Positions 26,988-37,637 of a stretch of DNA of 64,000 nucleotides are shown in pieces (within the stretch, counting starts at the first letter, position 1; each line of letters starts with the position of its first letter). The translations under genes were made by a program, and so were the position numbers. Source of the stretch: Opacimonas viscosa (GTDB lineage: Bacteria > Pseudomonadota > Gammaproteobacteria > Enterobacterales > Alteromonadaceae); the NCBI RefSeq assembly GCF_024199005.1, contig NZ_JANATA010000014.1, forward strand, positions 1 to 64,000, written 5' to 3'. Under the pieces are notes generated by a model that did not search any database, was not told the origin of the DNA, and was given only the letters and a program-made list of their open reading frames with translations.

Positions 26988-28538
26988 TTATGAATGATTG
27001 CCTAGAAAGAATTGATAAGCAGGGTTATCGGTATGTTCGGCATAAGTAAAGCCCAGTTGCTCCAAATGCTTTTGGAAAGCATGTTCACAATTATCTGGTA
27101 AATCAAAGCCAACTAACACTAAACCTTCTGCCGCACCGTGGTTGCGATAGTGGAATAAAGTAATATCCCAACGTGCTCCTAGCGTGTTTAAGAAGTGCAT
27201 TAAAGCCCCTGGGTATTCCGGGAACTCAAAACCAAATACACGCTCATTGATGGGTACTGGTGGTTTACCGCCAACCATATGCCTCACATGTAACTTCGCC
27301 AATTCATTATTCGAAAGATCACACCATTCATAACCGGCGCTAGCGAGCCTACTAGTTAATTCTGCATATTCTGCCAAACCGCGTTTCAACTTCACACCAA
27401 CAAAGACATGTGCTTCGCTTTTACTTGCAAAGCGATAGTTAAACTCAGTGATATTAATACCGCCGAGTAATTCGCAGAATGTTTTAAATGAACCCGTTTG
27501 CTCTGGAATTTTCACCGAAAAGACGGCTTCTTTACCTTCACCTAATTCACAGCGTTCAGAAACATAACGCAGGGTGTGAAAATTAATATTGGCACCACAC
27601 AAAATACCACCTAAGTGCCGGCCAGACACATTGTTTTCTCGTGTGTATTTGCGAATTGCCGCTACAGATAAAGCGCCTGCAGGCTCAGCAATGACCCGTG
27701 TATCGTCGAAAATGTCTTTGATGGCTGCACATATTTCATCGTTGGTCACTGTCATCACTTCATCTACGTACGTTTGGCAAAGACGAAATGTTTCCTGGCC
27801 CATAATTTTAACAGCAACACCATCAGCAAAAATACCCACAGAAGGTAATGCAACAGGTTCACCAGCCTCCATAGCTGCTTTTAGGCATGCTGATTCAGCC
27901 GATTCAACCGCAATGATTTTGACTTCTGGGCGCAGCTGTTTGACATAAACGGCAATCCCAGCAGCTAAACCACCACCACCGACCGCCACAAACAACGTGT
28001 CCAACTCAGGATGTTGCTCTAACATTTCACGGGCAATCGTACCTTGTCCCGCAATCACATCTGGATCATCAAAGGGGGGAATGACCGTTAAGTTGTGCTC
28101 TGCACTTAATGCATTCGCTTTCGCTAATGCCTGATCAAAACTAGTACCATGTTGCACAATCGTCACCCACTCTCCACCGAATCGACGCACCGCATCGACT
28201 TTTATATCAGGTGTGGTTTCTGGCATTACGATCGTGGCATGAATTTGTTTCTTTTGGGCAGCATAAGCCATGCCTTGAGCATGATTACCAGCAGAAGCAG
28301 CAATCACGCCTGCTGCTAACTGTTCTGCTGATAATTGACTAATGCGATTATATGCGCCACGCAACTTAAATGACTTGACCGGTTGCTGATCTTCACGTTT
28401 TAAAACAACCGTATTGCCTAACTCCATGGACAAGCGATTCATCACCACACAGTCTGAATTGACGGCAGCTTCGTAAACAGGTGCCAACAAAATTTTTTTC
28501 AAATATTCGTTCGCGCTAAGTGGTGTTGATTGAGTCAC
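26988..28538 (-). CDS. ilvA: Threonine ammonia-lyase, biosynthetic (IlvA)
   Basis: IlvA deaminates threonine to 2-oxobutanoate, the committed step to isoleucine, and is normally feedback-inhibited by isoleucine. The 516-residue length fits the long biosynthetic form. The PLP lysine is in VKSFKLRGAYNR near residue 59 and the phosphate loop in VGGGGLAAG near 188. Two C-terminal ACT-like regulatory regions are visible (EAVFSVKIPEQTGSFKTFCE near 335, RVFGFEFPEYPGALMHFLN near 430). The start is GTG with AAGGA seven bases upstream. It is the last gene of ilvE-ilvD-ilvA, 11 bases after ilvD. Confidence 0.97.
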   Translation of the reverse strand: MTQSTPLSANEYLKKILLAPVYEAAVNSDCVVMNRLSMELGNTVVLKREDQQPVKSFKLRGAYNRISQLSAEQLAAGVIAASAGNHAQGMAYAAQKKQIHATIVMPETTPDIKVDAVRRFGGEWVTIVQHGTSFDQALAKANALSAEHNLTVIPPFDDPDVIAGQGTIAREMLEQHPELDTLFVAVGGGGLAAGIAVYVKQLRPEVKIIAVESAESACLKAAMEAGEPVALPSVGIFADGVAVKIMGQETFRLCQTYVDEVMTVTNDEICAAIKDIFDDTRVIAEPAGALSVAAIRKYTRENNVSGRHLGGILCGANINFHTLRYVSERCELGEGKEAVFSVKIPEQTGSFKTFCELLGGINITEFNYRFASKSEAHVFVGVKLKRGLAEYAELTSRLASAGYEWCDLSNNELAKLHVRHMVGGKPPVPINERVFGFEFPEYPGALMHFLNTLGARWDITLFHYRNHGAAEGLVLVGFDLPDNCEHAFQKHLEQLGFTYAEHTDNPAYQFFLGNHS

Positions 28539-28549
28539 TAATTTATCCT

Positions 28550-30397
28550 TTAGATATCTTCTAGCTTTGCTGGATCACGGACAGCACCTTTGTCGGCACT
28601 CGTTGCTAACATAGCAAAATTGCGCAGCGCTAAAGATACTTTCCGCTCACGAGATACCGGTTTGTATGGACGCTCACGTTGTTCCATAGCCGTTCGACGT
28701 GCACTGATTTCTGCATCAGATAACACTAGGTTGATACTCCGATTAGGAATATCAATGGCTATCTTATCGCCATCTTCAACCAACGCGATACCACCACCAC
28801 TAGCAGCTTCAGGTGAACAATGACCGATTGATAAACCTGACGTTCCTCCAGAGAATCGACCATCAGTGATCAATGCACATGCTTTACCTAATCCTTTGGA
28901 TTTTAGGTATGACGTTGGATATAGCATTTCTTGCATACCCGGTCCGCCTCTAGGCCCTTCATAACGAATGACCAAAACATCGCCCGGGTTAATCGTATCT
29001 TGTAATATCGCAGATACCGCATCATCTTGTGATTCAAACACACGTGCTACACCATCAAATTTATGAATGGATTCATCGACACCTGCAGTTTTCACAATAC
29101 AACCATCTTCAGCTAAATTACCAAAGAGAACAGCTAGGCCACCCTCTAAGCTGAATGCATTATCAATACTGCGGATACAGCCGTTCTCACGATCGTTATC
29201 CACTGTATCCCAGCGACAGTCTTGGCTAAAAGCTTGAGTCGTGCGAATGCCAGCTGGGCCTGCTCGATAAAACGTATCTGCCTCTGGATTTTCACGGGTA
29301 ATATCCATCTTTGCAATAACATCTCCGATAGTACCACCTAGCACATGATTCGCATCTGCATGGAATAAACCGGCTTTATTTAATTCATTCAAAATACCCA
29401 TGACACCACCCGCTCTATGGACATCTTCCATGTGGTATTCTGGCGTCGCAGGGGCGACTTTACACAAATGCGGTACTTTGCGAGATAAGCGATCAATATC
29501 ATCCATTGTAAATGGCACTTCGCCTTCAATCGCAGCAGCAAGCAAATGCAAAATAGTATTTGTTGAGCCACCCATCGCAATATCCAAACTCATCGCATTT
29601 TCAAAAGCGTTGAAGTTTGCAATATTTCTAGGTAGTGCTGACTCATCATCATCACCATAGTAGCGTTGACATAGCTTTACGATTTCCTGACCGGCACGAA
29701 TGAAGAGTTGTTCACGGTCAGCATGTGTCGCTAACAAAGAACCGTTACCAGGCAATGATAAGCCTAGTGCTTCAGTTAAGCAGTTCATCGAATTCGCAGT
29801 AAACATACCAGAACAAGAACCACAAGTCGGACACGCTGAGCGTTCGATTTCTTCACTATCTGCATCAGATACTTTGTCATCTGCAGCCGCAACCATGGCA
29901 TCAACTAAATCGAGTTTAATTAATTTATCAGAAAGTTTTGTTTTACCTGCTTCCATCGGACCACCGGAAACAAAAATCACTGGGATATTCAGGCGCATAG
30001 ATGCCATTAACATTCCTGGAGTAATTTTGTCACAGTTAGAAATACAGACGATAGCATCCGCACAATGTGCGTTGACCATATACTCCACAGAATCAGCAAT
30101 GATTTCACGTGACGGCAAGCTATACAGCATACCGGCATGCCCCATCGCAATACCATCATCAACCGCAATAGTATTAAATTCTTTAGCGACGCCACCAGCC
30201 GCTTCGATACTACGAGCCACCAGTTGCCCCATATCTTTGAGGTGGACATGGCCTGGCACAAACTGAGTAAATGAATTAGCAACCGCAATAATTGGCTTAC
30301 CAAAGTCAGAATCTTTCATTCCTGTCGCACGCCATAAAGCACGTGCGCCAGCCATATTACGGCCTTGTGTTGTTGTTGCTGAGCGAAGTTTTGGCAC
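28550..30397 (-). CDS. ilvD: Dihydroxy-acid dehydratase IlvD
   Basis: IlvD converts 2,3-dihydroxy-acids to the 2-keto acids of isoleucine and valine using an Fe-S cluster. The 615-residue protein (E. coli 616) has cluster cysteines in [15 protein letters not shown] near residue 122 and [19 protein letters not shown] near 193, and the C-terminal block [12 protein letters not shown] near 480. The start is GTG, spaced from GAGAG. It begins 29 bases after ilvE. Confidence 0.98.
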   Translation of the reverse strand: MPKLRSATTTQGRNMAGARALWRATGMKDSDFGKPIIAVANSFTQFVPGHVHLKDMGQLVARSIEAAGGVAKEFNTIAVDDGIAMGHAGMLYSLPSREIIADSVEYMVNAHCADAIVCISNCDKITPGMLMASMRLNIPVIFVSGGPMEAGKTKLSDKLIKLDLVDAMVAAADDKVSDADSEEIERSACPTCGSCSGMFTANSMNCLTEALGLSLPGNGSLLATHADREQLFIRAGQEIVKLCQRYYGDDDESALPRNIANFNAFENAMSLDIAMGGSTNTILHLLAAAIEGEVPFTMDDIDRLSRKVPHLCKVAPATPEYHMEDVHRAGGVMGILNELNKAGLFHADANHVLGGTIGDVIAKMDITRENPEADTFYRAGPAGIRTTQAFSQDCRWDTVDNDRENGCIRSIDNAFSLEGGLAVLFGNLAEDGCIVKTAGVDESIHKFDGVARVFESQDDAVSAILQDTINPGDVLVIRYEGPRGGPGMQEMLYPTSYLKSKGLGKACALITDGRFSGGTSGLSIGHCSPEAASGGGIALVEDGDKIAIDIPNRSINLVLSDAEISARRTAMEQRERPYKPVSRERKVSLALRNFAMLATSADKGAVRDPAKLEDI

Positions 30398-30426
30398 AAT
30401 AATCTCTCTTTTAAAATCTAAATTTT

Positions 30427-31359
30427 TTACTTATAAACAGGAGTTAACCAACCCCATTTATCAGGTGTAGAACCGTTAAATAAACCAAAGAACATATCTT
30501 GAACTTCTTTGGTAATTGGCCCACGACCACCATTACCCACTGCAATACCATCGACTGAACGCACAGGTGTTACTTCAGCTGCCGTTCCACACATAAATAT
30601 TTCATCAGCTAGATACATTGATTCGCGCGGAATGTTTTCTTCACGGATCTCATAGCCAAGTTCTTTTAACATGACCATACATGTATCACGTGTGATACCA
30701 GGTAAAATAGCTGCCGTTTTCGGAGTCGTCATCACCACTTTGTCACGTATAACAAAAATGTTTTCGCCTGCACCTTCTGATACATAGCCATTAACGTCGA
30801 GCGCAATCCCCTCGCCGTAACCATGGCGACGGGCTTCCATTGAAATAAGCTGAGATGACAAGTAGTTACCACCGGCTTTTGCACCTGTAGGTAAGGTATT
30901 GGCGGCTAGACGACTCCACGATGAGATACCTGCATCAACACCGTTTTGTAAGGCTTCTTCCCCTAAGTAAGCGCCCCACTCAAAAGCAGCGATACTTAAT
31001 TCCGTTTCCTGGCCGAACGGGACTTGGATACCCATACCTAAATCGCCATAAAACGCAATTGGACGAATATACGCAGATTTCAAGTCATTTGCGCGAATAA
31101 TATCCATAGTAGCCGTGTTGACTTGATCCAGCGTGTAAGGGATGGTCATACGATAAATCTTTGCCGAATCAAACAAGCGACGGTTGTGGTCATTCAAACG
31201 GAAAACACAGGTGCCTTGATCTGGTGTGTTATAAGCACGAATACCTTCGAATACTGAAGAGCCATAGTGAATAGCGTGAGTCATGACATGCACGGTTGCA
31301 TCTTGCCAAGGCATGATGTCACCATTAAACCAAATTTTTTCAGCAGGGGTCTTAGCCAT
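30427..31359 (-). CDS. ilvE: Branched-chain amino acid aminotransferase IlvE
   Basis: IlvE transaminates the keto acids of valine, leucine and isoleucine. The 310-residue fold-type IV PLP enzyme (E. coli 309) has the lysine in [16 protein letters not shown] near residue 160 and the typical opening [27 protein letters not shown] precedes the ATG. It is the first gene of the ilvEDA operon. In enterics ilvG and ilvM precede it, but here there is only a 487-base gene-free region. Confidence 0.97.
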   Translation of the reverse strand: MAKTPAEKIWFNGDIMPWQDATVHVMTHAIHYGSSVFEGIRAYNTPDQGTCVFRLNDHNRRLFDSAKIYRMTIPYTLDQVNTATMDIIRANDLKSAYIRPIAFYGDLGMGIQVPFGQETELSIAAFEWGAYLGEEALQNGVDAGISSWSRLAANTLPTGAKAGGNYLSSQLISMEARRHGYGEGIALDVNGYVSEGAGENIFVIRDKVVMTTPKTAAILPGITRDTCMVMLKELGYEIREENIPRESMYLADEIFMCGTAAEVTPVRSVDGIAVGNGGRGPITKEVQDMFFGLFNGSTPDKWGWLTPVYK

Positions 31360-31846
31360 TTTACTTCCTTAAATCATGTAGGGGTCAAACAGGTATGCCT
31401 ATTTGAGGAATCTTAAATACGTCTAAATAATACACGACAATTAATCTTTTAGGTAGCAAGCTCAAGAGACGCTGATACACAGTTAATTGTAATAATGCCA
31501 ACTCATGTCTATTCCGGGTATTCAAAATCGAAACAAAGCAAAATAGCAGACACACGTATACACAAACGGTAACATACATGTTTGGAATGAAGGTTTAGCA
31601 GTATAAAAGTCGTTTATATTAACCTTTATCTCTAAAATAGAATGGTCACTGATGAAGCATACATAAGTACGATCCTCAGTAATACTAGCTCAAAATAATA
31701 AGCGATACAACACTCAAACTCTTGCAAAGATAAATTCAATTCTTCGACCTGTGCTTTGGTTGAGTTTTACATAAAACTGTCCTAACCAAGTTAGACTGCC
31801 AATTATATTTATATCACTCTCTTTTTTTCTTTCTGTGGATAGCGCA
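31360..31846 (-). other. Gene-free region between ilvE and comM
   Basis: This is 487 bases of AT-rich sequence where enteric relatives carry ilvL, ilvG and ilvM. I see no ilvG/ilvM remnant, no terminator-like attenuator and no run of Ile/Val/Leu codons typical of a leader peptide. A 64-codon minus-strand frame at 31385-31579 is rich in V/L/I but has no Shine-Dalgarno. A short dyad CTAAC-CAA-GTTAG lies at 31782-31794. Promoters for ilvE and comM must be here but are not distinct. Confidence 0.5.
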
Positions 31847-33370
31847 ATGTCCTTGGCAATCATTTACTCTCGAGCTTGTATTGGTATGACAGCACCATTA
31901 ATTACCATCGAAGTGCATATTAGTGTCGGACTCCCTTGTTTTCAGCTGGTCGGGTTACCCCAACGGAGTGTTTCGGAAGCCAAGGAAAGAGTGCGATCCG
32001 CAATGATCAACGCTGGGTTTGAGTTTCCCAGTAAACGTATCACCGTTAACCTTTCTCCTGCAGATGTACCAAAATCAGGGGCACGTTTTGATTTGGCAAT
32101 CGCCTTGGGTTTGCTCGTTGCGAGCGGTCAACTCGAGCAGCACCAACTAGACCCTTACGAATGTGTCGGAGAGCTAGCCCTATCCAGTCAACTCAGAAGA
32201 GTCGATGGGATCATGTCAGCCGCTTTAGCCTGTACCAAAGCAAATAAAACGTTATTAACGAGTATTCATAACACAACTGAATTGTCTTTATTAGCCCCTA
32301 TTCAAGCATTCACCGGTACTCATCTAAGCGATATTGTTGGGCATATTAAACAAACGGATTTGCTACCTAAAATTACGGCTGATGAAAATATAAATCAGCC
32401 CAGTGGTAACGACTTAGATATCGCTGATGTCATTGGACAGGACAAAGCCGTTAGGGCACTTTTGATTGCCGCTGCTGGCGGTCACAACGTCTTGTTATTT
32501 GGTCCGCCAGGCTCCGGTAAGACCATGCTAGCCCAACGGTTTAATTCTCTATTGCCTCCTCTAAGCCAAGCAGAGGCGGTCGACAACGCTATGATTTTAT
32601 CTGTAGCAGGCAAGGATTGTCATTCGCAATGGGGAGCTAGGCCACTGCGCCAACCACATCATTCAACGACACCGACGGCTATGATAGGAGGCGGTTTAAT
32701 ACCTCAACCAGGAGAAATATCGCTGGCCCACCGGGGAACACTGTTTATGGATGAATTACCGGAATTTCAACGTGCAGCAATTGACAATCTCAGAGAACCA
32801 TTAGAAAGTGGTCAAGTGCATCTTTCCAGAGCAAATTACAATGTAACGTTTCCTGCTGACTTTCAATTAATCGCAGCCATGAATCCGAGCCCTACTGGTG
32901 ATATAGAGAATAATCGCAGTACCTATGATCAAACCATGCGTTACCTACAAAAGATATCTGGCCCATTTCTCGATCGGATTGACATCCAAGTTGACGTCAA
33001 AAAAGTCAGTGTCAATGATATGTTTCGCACACCACCTCCCACTCAAGTAGCTAACACGTCAGCTGAGCTGGCACAAAGAGTCCAAAAAGCACAAACCTTG
33101 CAGATAAAAAGACAAGGGGCGCTTAATCAAAAAATGACACAACGCCATATCAAAACGCACTGCCCATTAGGTCAAACAGAAGAAAACTTCATGCGCATGG
33201 CTATTGACCGCTTAGGTTTATCACTACGCGTTAGCCATCGCATTATAAAAATTGCCCGTACGATTGCTGATCTCGAACAGGACCATACTATTACCCAAAG
33301 TCACCTTGCTGAAGCACTACAATACCGTGCATTTGACCGATTTTTAGTGCAGTACGCTCAAGAGGGATAA
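31847..33370 (+). CDS. comM: ComM/YifB family AAA+ helicase
   Basis: This 507-residue Mg-chelatase-like AAA+ protein is of the ComM family, a hexameric branch-migration helicase that helps integrate incoming DNA during natural transformation in Vibrio and Haemophilus. It has the N-terminal ChlI domain (VGLPQRSVSEAKERVRSA; VNLSPADVPKSGARFDL), Walker A FGPPGSGKTML near residue 223, a Walker B-like block GTLFMDELPEF near 302 and sensor IAAMNPSPTGD near 345. I prefer the ATG at 31847 to an in-frame GTG at 31835 because GGAT is better spaced. Position beside the ilv genes matches enteric yifB. Confidence 0.93.
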   Translation: MSLAIIYSRACIGMTAPLITIEVHISVGLPCFQLVGLPQRSVSEAKERVRSAMINAGFEFPSKRITVNLSPADVPKSGARFDLAIALGLLVASGQLEQHQLDPYECVGELALSSQLRRVDGIMSAALACTKANKTLLTSIHNTTELSLLAPIQAFTGTHLSDIVGHIKQTDLLPKITADENINQPSGNDLDIADVIGQDKAVRALLIAAAGGHNVLLFGPPGSGKTMLAQRFNSLLPPLSQAEAVDNAMILSVAGKDCHSQWGARPLRQPHHSTTPTAMIGGGLIPQPGEISLAHRGTLFMDELPEFQRAAIDNLREPLESGQVHLSRANYNVTFPADFQLIAAMNPSPTGDIENNRSTYDQTMRYLQKISGPFLDRIDIQVDVKKVSVNDMFRTPPPTQVANTSAELAQRVQKAQTLQIKRQGALNQKMTQRHIKTHCPLGQTEENFMRMAIDRLGLSLRVSHRIIKIARTIADLEQDHTITQSHLAEALQYRAFDRFLVQYAQEG

Positions 33371-33382
33371 AAACGACATGCT

Positions 33383-34246
33383 CTAATTTAGTGCCATCTC
33401 CAACATGGCTTGTATTTTAGGTTCTTCCTGACGAGTTGCAAGACATGCTAACCCCAAAGAATAAGGTTCGATATCATCTACTTGGATCTGTCTTAGTTGA
33501 TGACTCAACGTCGAATGGTCCAACACGATTTGTGGTACAAAACCTATACCTAACCCCAAGGCGACCATACTGGCAATCGCCTCATTCCCCCCTACATGAG
33601 CATATATTTGAGGGCGGATGTTGTGCTCTGCCAACCAATGATGCACGATCCGTTTAGAAGGGCCGGAATCCGGCAAAATCAAATGCTGTTTAGGCCATTG
33701 GATTTTTTTCACATCTCTGATCTTGAGTGTTTTGGGTACGATTAGTACCAATGGCACCTGCCCCAATGGCACAAAAGCAAGCTCTTTAGGAAATTCTGGT
33801 GTATGAATAGATATGGCAATATCACTGTGTTTTTGTAATAACCTTTGTTCTGCCAAGGCTGGATCACCGGTCACTAATTGCATATCGACATTAGGATGCA
33901 GGCGTTTGTAAGCGTTCAATAGTTCAGGCAAGTGGGATTGTGATGCCGTTACTGAACAATACATACTAAGAGCCCCACTTAACTCTTCTTTTTGTTGTTG
34001 TAACATGACTTGGGTTTGTTGCCATGCAGCTAAAGTCTGATGAGCAAATTTCAAAAATACATGACCTGCATGAGTGAGATTGACGGCTCGGTTATTCCGT
34101 TCAAACAGCTTAATTTGCGTATCATCTTCTAAACGTTGAATCGCTCGACTCAACGTCGAAGGCGTAACATACATCGCCTCAGCCGTTTTACCGAAGTGCA
34201 ATGTAGATGCCAAATGACTAAATAATTCCAAGCTGCGAAAGTCCAT
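33383..34246 (-). CDS. ilvY: LysR-type regulator IlvY
   Basis: IlvY activates ilvC in response to acetolactate or acetohydroxybutyrate. The 287-residue protein has the helix-turn-helix MDFRSLELFSHLASTLHF...AEAMYVTPSTLSRAIQRLED (residues 1-~45; two short pieces shown) and a periplasmic-binding-like effector domain. The frame is open further upstream to 34351, but the ATG at 34246 has a perfect GGAGG six bases before it and gives the normal N-terminus. It is divergent from ilvC; the intergenic region carries a T-N11-A palindrome. It converges with comM, 12 bases apart. Confidence 0.93.
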   Translation of the reverse strand: MDFRSLELFSHLASTLHFGKTAEAMYVTPSTLSRAIQRLEDDTQIKLFERNNRAVNLTHAGHVFLKFAHQTLAAWQQTQVMLQQQKEELSGALSMYCSVTASQSHLPELLNAYKRLHPNVDMQLVTGDPALAEQRLLQKHSDIAISIHTPEFPKELAFVPLGQVPLVLIVPKTLKIRDVKKIQWPKQHLILPDSGPSKRIVHHWLAEHNIRPQIYAHVGGNEAIASMVALGLGIGFVPQIVLDHSTLSHQLRQIQVDDIEPYSLGLACLATRQEEPKIQAMLEMALN

Positions 34247-34269
34247 AAGAGGCCTCCAAAATTCTAGTA

Positions 34270-34284
34270 TTGCAAAAATTGCAA
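34270..34284 (+). promoter_or_regulatory. Candidate IlvY operator
   Basis: TTGCAA-AAA-TTGCAA is a 15-bp near-palindrome that contains a LysR-type T-N11-A core. It lies 24 bases upstream of ilvY in the ilvY-ilvC intergenic region. A looser ATTGCG/CGCAAT pair (about 34291-34296 and 34342-34347) further toward ilvC may be a second half-site pair. LysR regulators usually bind such tandem sites in divergent promoters. Confidence 0.55.
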
Positions 34285-34425
34285 CAAAGCATTGCGAATA
34301 TATCATTTTCCAAAACAAACAGCATCCACTATATTTCAACGCAATCGTCACTGATTATGTTTGGAATGTAACAACGCTGTTTGATTATAGACGGCTTTTT
34401 TAACTTAAATATATTGGAACCCTAC

Positions 34426-35901
34426 ATGGCTAATTATTTTAACACTCTTCCTTTACGCGTCCAGCTTGACCAATTAGGTCAATGTCGTTTTATGGATCGT
34501 TCTGAATTTGCTGATGGATGTGACTTCCTGAAAGGCAAAAAAATTGTCATCGTAGGTTGTGGCGCACAAGGCCTGAACCAAGGCTTAAACATGCGTGACT
34601 CAGGTCTTGATGTTTCTTATGCCTTACGTCAAGCAGCAATCGACGAGAAACGTGACTCTTTCGTCCGTGCAAGTGAAAACGGTTTTACAGTAGGCACTTA
34701 CCAAGACCTTATTCCAACCGCAGATTTAGTTTATAACTTGACGCCTGATAAACAACACGCGTCGGTAGTTGAAGCGGTTATGCCTTTAATGAAAGAAGGC
34801 GCAACATTAGGTTACTCTCATGGTTTTAATATCGTTGAAGAAGGCCAACAAATTCGTTCTGACATTACTGTTGTCATGTGTGCACCAAAATGTCCAGGAA
34901 CTGAAGTTCGTGAAGAATACAAGCGTGGTTTTGGCGTACCAACACTCATCGCTGTGCACCCAGAAAATGATCCAGAAAACAAAGGTTGGCCAATTGCTAA
35001 AGCACTAGCATCAGCAACTGGTGGTGACCGTGCAGGTGTGCTTGAATCATCATTTATCGCTGAAGTTAAGTCTGATTTGATGGGTGAGCAAACTATCTTA
35101 TGTGGTATGCAACAAGCCGTAGCTGTACTAGGTTATGAAAAAATGGTTGCCGACGGTGTTGAGCCAGGTTACGCAGCTGCCTTGTTACAGTATGGCCTAG
35201 AAGCTATCACCGAAGCATTGAAGATCGGTGGTGTAACTAACATGATGGATCGTTTATCGAATCCAGCTAAAATCAAAGCACACGATTTGTCAGTTGAACT
35301 GACTCAACTATTACGTCCTTTATTCGAAAAACACCAAGATGACATTATCTCAGGTGAGTTTTCTCGCACAATGATGGAAGATTGGGCCAACGGTGATGCA
35401 AACTTATTAAAATGGCGTGAAGAAACTGGTCAGACAGCATTTGAAAATGCGCCAGTTTACGAAGGCAAAATTGATGACCAAGAGTTCTTCGATAAAGGTA
35501 TCTTTGTCGTAGCATGTATCAAAGCTGGTGTAGAGCTTGCTTTTGATGTGATGGTTGAAGCGGGTATCTTACCTGAGTCTGCGTATTATGAGTCATTACA
35601 CGAAACGCCACTTATTTCTAACACCATTGCGCGTAAGCGTTTATATGAAATGAATGTAGTTATTTCTGATACTGCAGAATACGGTAACTACTTATTTGCT
35701 AATGCTGCCATCCCGTTATTAGCAGAGAAAGTCATGCCAAACATTACACCTGAACTTTTAGGTGGCGGTTTGACCTCAACTTCAAATGCAGTAGATAACA
35801 TGCGTTTAGTAGAAGTTAACAAAGCCATTCGCGAACATGGCGTGGAATGGATTGGTGAAGAATTGCGTGGTTACATGAGTGACATGCAAGCTATCATCTA
35901 G
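34426..35901 (+). CDS. ilvC: Ketol-acid reductoisomerase (class II) IlvC
   Basis: IlvC isomerises and reduces acetolactate and acetohydroxybutyrate with NADPH, in isoleucine and valine synthesis. The 491-residue length equals E. coli IlvC, the long class II form. The nucleotide-binding block is [19 protein letters not shown] near residue 37; catalytic blocks include [20 protein letters not shown] near 147, [18 protein letters not shown] near 210 and [20 protein letters not shown] near 405. The ATG at 34426 gives MANYFNTL as in enterics; an in-frame upstream start at 34381 is unlikely. A strong terminator follows at 35947. Confidence 0.98.
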   Translation: MANYFNTLPLRVQLDQLGQCRFMDRSEFADGCDFLKGKKIVIVGCGAQGLNQGLNMRDSGLDVSYALRQAAIDEKRDSFVRASENGFTVGTYQDLIPTADLVYNLTPDKQHASVVEAVMPLMKEGATLGYSHGFNIVEEGQQIRSDITVVMCAPKCPGTEVREEYKRGFGVPTLIAVHPENDPENKGWPIAKALASATGGDRAGVLESSFIAEVKSDLMGEQTILCGMQQAVAVLGYEKMVADGVEPGYAAALLQYGLEAITEALKIGGVTNMMDRLSNPAKIKAHDLSVELTQLLRPLFEKHQDDIISGEFSRTMMEDWANGDANLLKWREETGQTAFENAPVYEGKIDDQEFFDKGIFVVACIKAGVELAFDVMVEAGILPESAYYESLHETPLISNTIARKRLYEMNVVISDTAEYGNYLFANAAIPLLAEKVMPNITPELLGGGLTSTSNAVDNMRLVEVNKAIREHGVEWIGEELRGYMSDMQAII

Positions 35902-35946
35902 AATGTAACAGTTCTGTCGTTAGGTGCTTTTTATAAAGCCCTTTTG

Positions 35947-35971
35947 CCCGGCCTTTTTGGCCGGGTTTTTT
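35947..35971 (+). terminator. ilvC terminator
   Basis: CCCGGCC (35947-35953), a TTTTT loop and GGCCGGG (35959-35965) are followed by TTTTTT (35966-35971). It is a textbook intrinsic terminator 46 bases after the ilvC stop. From here to 36212 I see no gene. Confidence 0.93.
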
Positions 35972-36212
35972 ATTTCTGGCATATGCAGGCCTAGTCGGGC
36001 CATTGTGATTTAGTCACTTTGGTTTTATCCGTATTTTTAGTATATTAACAATTAGCAGTGTGGCTCAAGCATACTTTGCAGCCAAACACAGGGATGTCAC
36101 ACCCCATCGTTAGGCAGTGGTAGGCTTATATATTGGCGGTTTGATAATCGCGTTTTTTTGCATTGATGCCTGGACGGATGATGCATAATGTCATTTATGG
36201 GTAGTGTTGATA

Positions 36213-36584
36213 ATGAGTATTTTACGTGCGTTATTTGGTAAGCCCCTGGATTGTGATCCCTACAGTCCATACACAGTTGATGGCAAGCATCCGACATTGC
36301 AACGTCAAGCATTGATTCGTCCAGCTCAGTTATCCCCTAAGAAACCATCTTCTGATAGCTCAACCAGAACTCATTTAACAAAAGTACGAAAACCACCGCG
36401 CACAAATACAATCACAACTACGTTGTTCTCTCGCCTTAAAGCCTCACTCAAAGCACTTGAGGCTGAACTTGATCCCATGCAGGTCGCTGCAGATTCTGGT
36501 TTTGCGAGTAAGAACTCAAGCGATAATGATATCAAAGAGCGGCTTCAACGTCGTGTGACTGAACTACGCCGAAGACACGAATAG
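36213..36584 (+). CDS. Unrecognised small basic protein
   Basis: This 123-residue protein is not recognised. It is basic and hydrophilic, with an N-terminal block RALFGKPLDCDPYSPYTVDG, a Ser/Thr/Lys/Pro-rich middle (residues ~45-75) and a C-terminal probable helix or coiled coil (LFSRLKASLKALEAELDP; IKERLQRRVTELRRRHE). There is no signal peptide or membrane segment. The ATG at 36213 is preferred to an in-frame GTG at 36204; neither has a clear Shine-Dalgarno. Codon use is similar to the neighbours. A loose CCCCC/GGGGG hairpin (36606-36640) follows. It could be a lineage-restricted gene or a chance frame. Confidence 0.5.
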   Translation: MSILRALFGKPLDCDPYSPYTVDGKHPTLQRQALIRPAQLSPKKPSSDSSTRTHLTKVRKPPRTNTITTTLFSRLKASLKALEAELDPMQVAADSGFASKNSSDNDIKERLQRRVTELRRRHE

Positions 36585-36674
36585 TCACTATTTTTACTTT
36601 AGACTCCCCCACGACATCGCTACGCTCTGATCACAGGGGGCCATTTAAATACATATAAACACTTGCTCAACAAA

Positions 36675-37073
36675 TTAGTTAGAGCAAGTCACTCCTTTGG
36701 TAAATAATTCACCTTGTGCCAAATACTTTTTACCAAAAGCTTTAATTTTGTTCGGTTCTAGTTTTTCAGAAGCTTGATGTACTTCTTCCAAATCCTCTGC
36801 CACAGTAACTAAGTCTTGTTGTAAACGCTGCAATGCATTTTCCAAGGTATAAGTCAGCTCGTGTACTTTTACCATATCCAACGTCGTCAGCTCCTCCTTT
36901 GCCGTAATTTCAGCAAGATTCTTTTGGTAGCTTTGCATATTACACAATGCGGTTGTAATGGTATCAGCCTGCAATGCTGGAAAGTGCGCCATATCATGGT
37001 CAGCTTGTGCAAAACCAGACAATGTCAATAATCCCACGTAAGCTGTGAGTAAAGTTGTTTTCATACGTTTCAT
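36675..37073 (-). CDS. Exported helical protein, DUF6746-like
   Basis: This 132-residue protein has a signal peptide (residues 1-24, ending AQA) and a mostly alpha-helical mature part with the block LDMVKVHELTYTLENALQRL and EDLEEVHQASEKLEPNKI, which I recognise as DUF6746-like. Two cysteines (C43, C130) could form a disulfide. Function is unknown. AAGGAAT is spaced before the ATG. It is the last gene of a leftward operon whose first two genes (TonB receptor and PepSY protein) are now fragments, eight bases after the PepSY fragment. It may therefore be an accessory of iron or heme uptake that has outlived its partners. Confidence 0.65.
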   Translation of the reverse strand: MKRMKTTLLTAYVGLLTLSGFAQADHDMAHFPALQADTITTALCNMQSYQKNLAEITAKEELTTLDMVKVHELTYTLENALQRLQQDLVTVAEDLEEVHQASEKLEPNKIKAFGKKYLAQGELFTKGVTCSN

Positions 37074-37081
37074 TTTATTCC

Positions 37082-37637
37082 TTAATTATAATGTTTCAGA
37101 GAATGAGCAGGTAACGTCTTTTTACGTCTGTTTAATCTTGTTTTTGGCTGACGTCGGATAATAAACATCAACGTCCCCGTCACCATCAATATAACGGGTG
37201 CTAAGCCAACAATACTCCAAATGATTTTGGACCAGATACCGGCAAAATAGCCAAAGTGTAGTTTACGCGTGCTATCATCAAACTTTTGTAATACTCCAGC
37301 ATGGCGAATATCGTATTTGGTTTTCAGCTCCCCAGTATGGTGGTCATATACTACCATGCTGCCATATTGACTGAGTAAAGGATTATTGGTCACAACGCTA
37401 CCAAAGAACATAATATCCATATCATCCTCATTGGGAATAGCCAAATAATTCGGTATAAAACTGGGTATTTCTTGCTGACTAGCCAATCGCAAAGTGTCAA
37501 AATTTTCGCCCAAAATCTGCGATATAACATGATCCCACTGACACCTAAAAAGCACATGATCAGCGCAATAACAACCCCAAGAACCTTACCTTGCAGTTCT
37601 GGTATTTGCGGCTCAATCACTAGCATATGGTGGGGTC
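37082..37637 (-). pseudogene. PepSY-associated membrane protein, truncated and frameshifted
   Basis: This is the C-terminal remnant of a PepSY-type inner-membrane protein that commonly accompanies TonB siderophore receptors. Reading leftward, one frame gives HHMLVIEPQ and a transmembrane helix ending GVSGIMLYRRFWAKILTL. The protein then continues only in another frame (RLASQQEIPSF, a periplasmic loop with VVYDHHTGELKTKYDIRHAG, then the last helix WSIVGLAPVILMVTGTLMF). The frame change lies near 37485-37500. The N-terminal part is missing: its remnant begins right where the receptor fragment stops. It is probably non-functional, although 157 codons at the 3' end remain open. Confidence 0.8.

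Noticed and set aside
29700-30266. 188-codon plus-strand frame opposite ilvD
   Set aside because: Shadow of the highly conserved ilvD coding sequence; no ribosome site or family resemblance.
31385-31579. Possible ilv leader peptide (64 codons, V/L/I-rich)
   Set aside because: No Shine-Dalgarno, no clustered regulatory codons and no downstream attenuator hairpin before ilvE.
36606-36640. Terminator after the 123-residue protein gene
   Set aside because: CCCCC and GGGGG are separated by 25 bases with little internal pairing and no T run follows.
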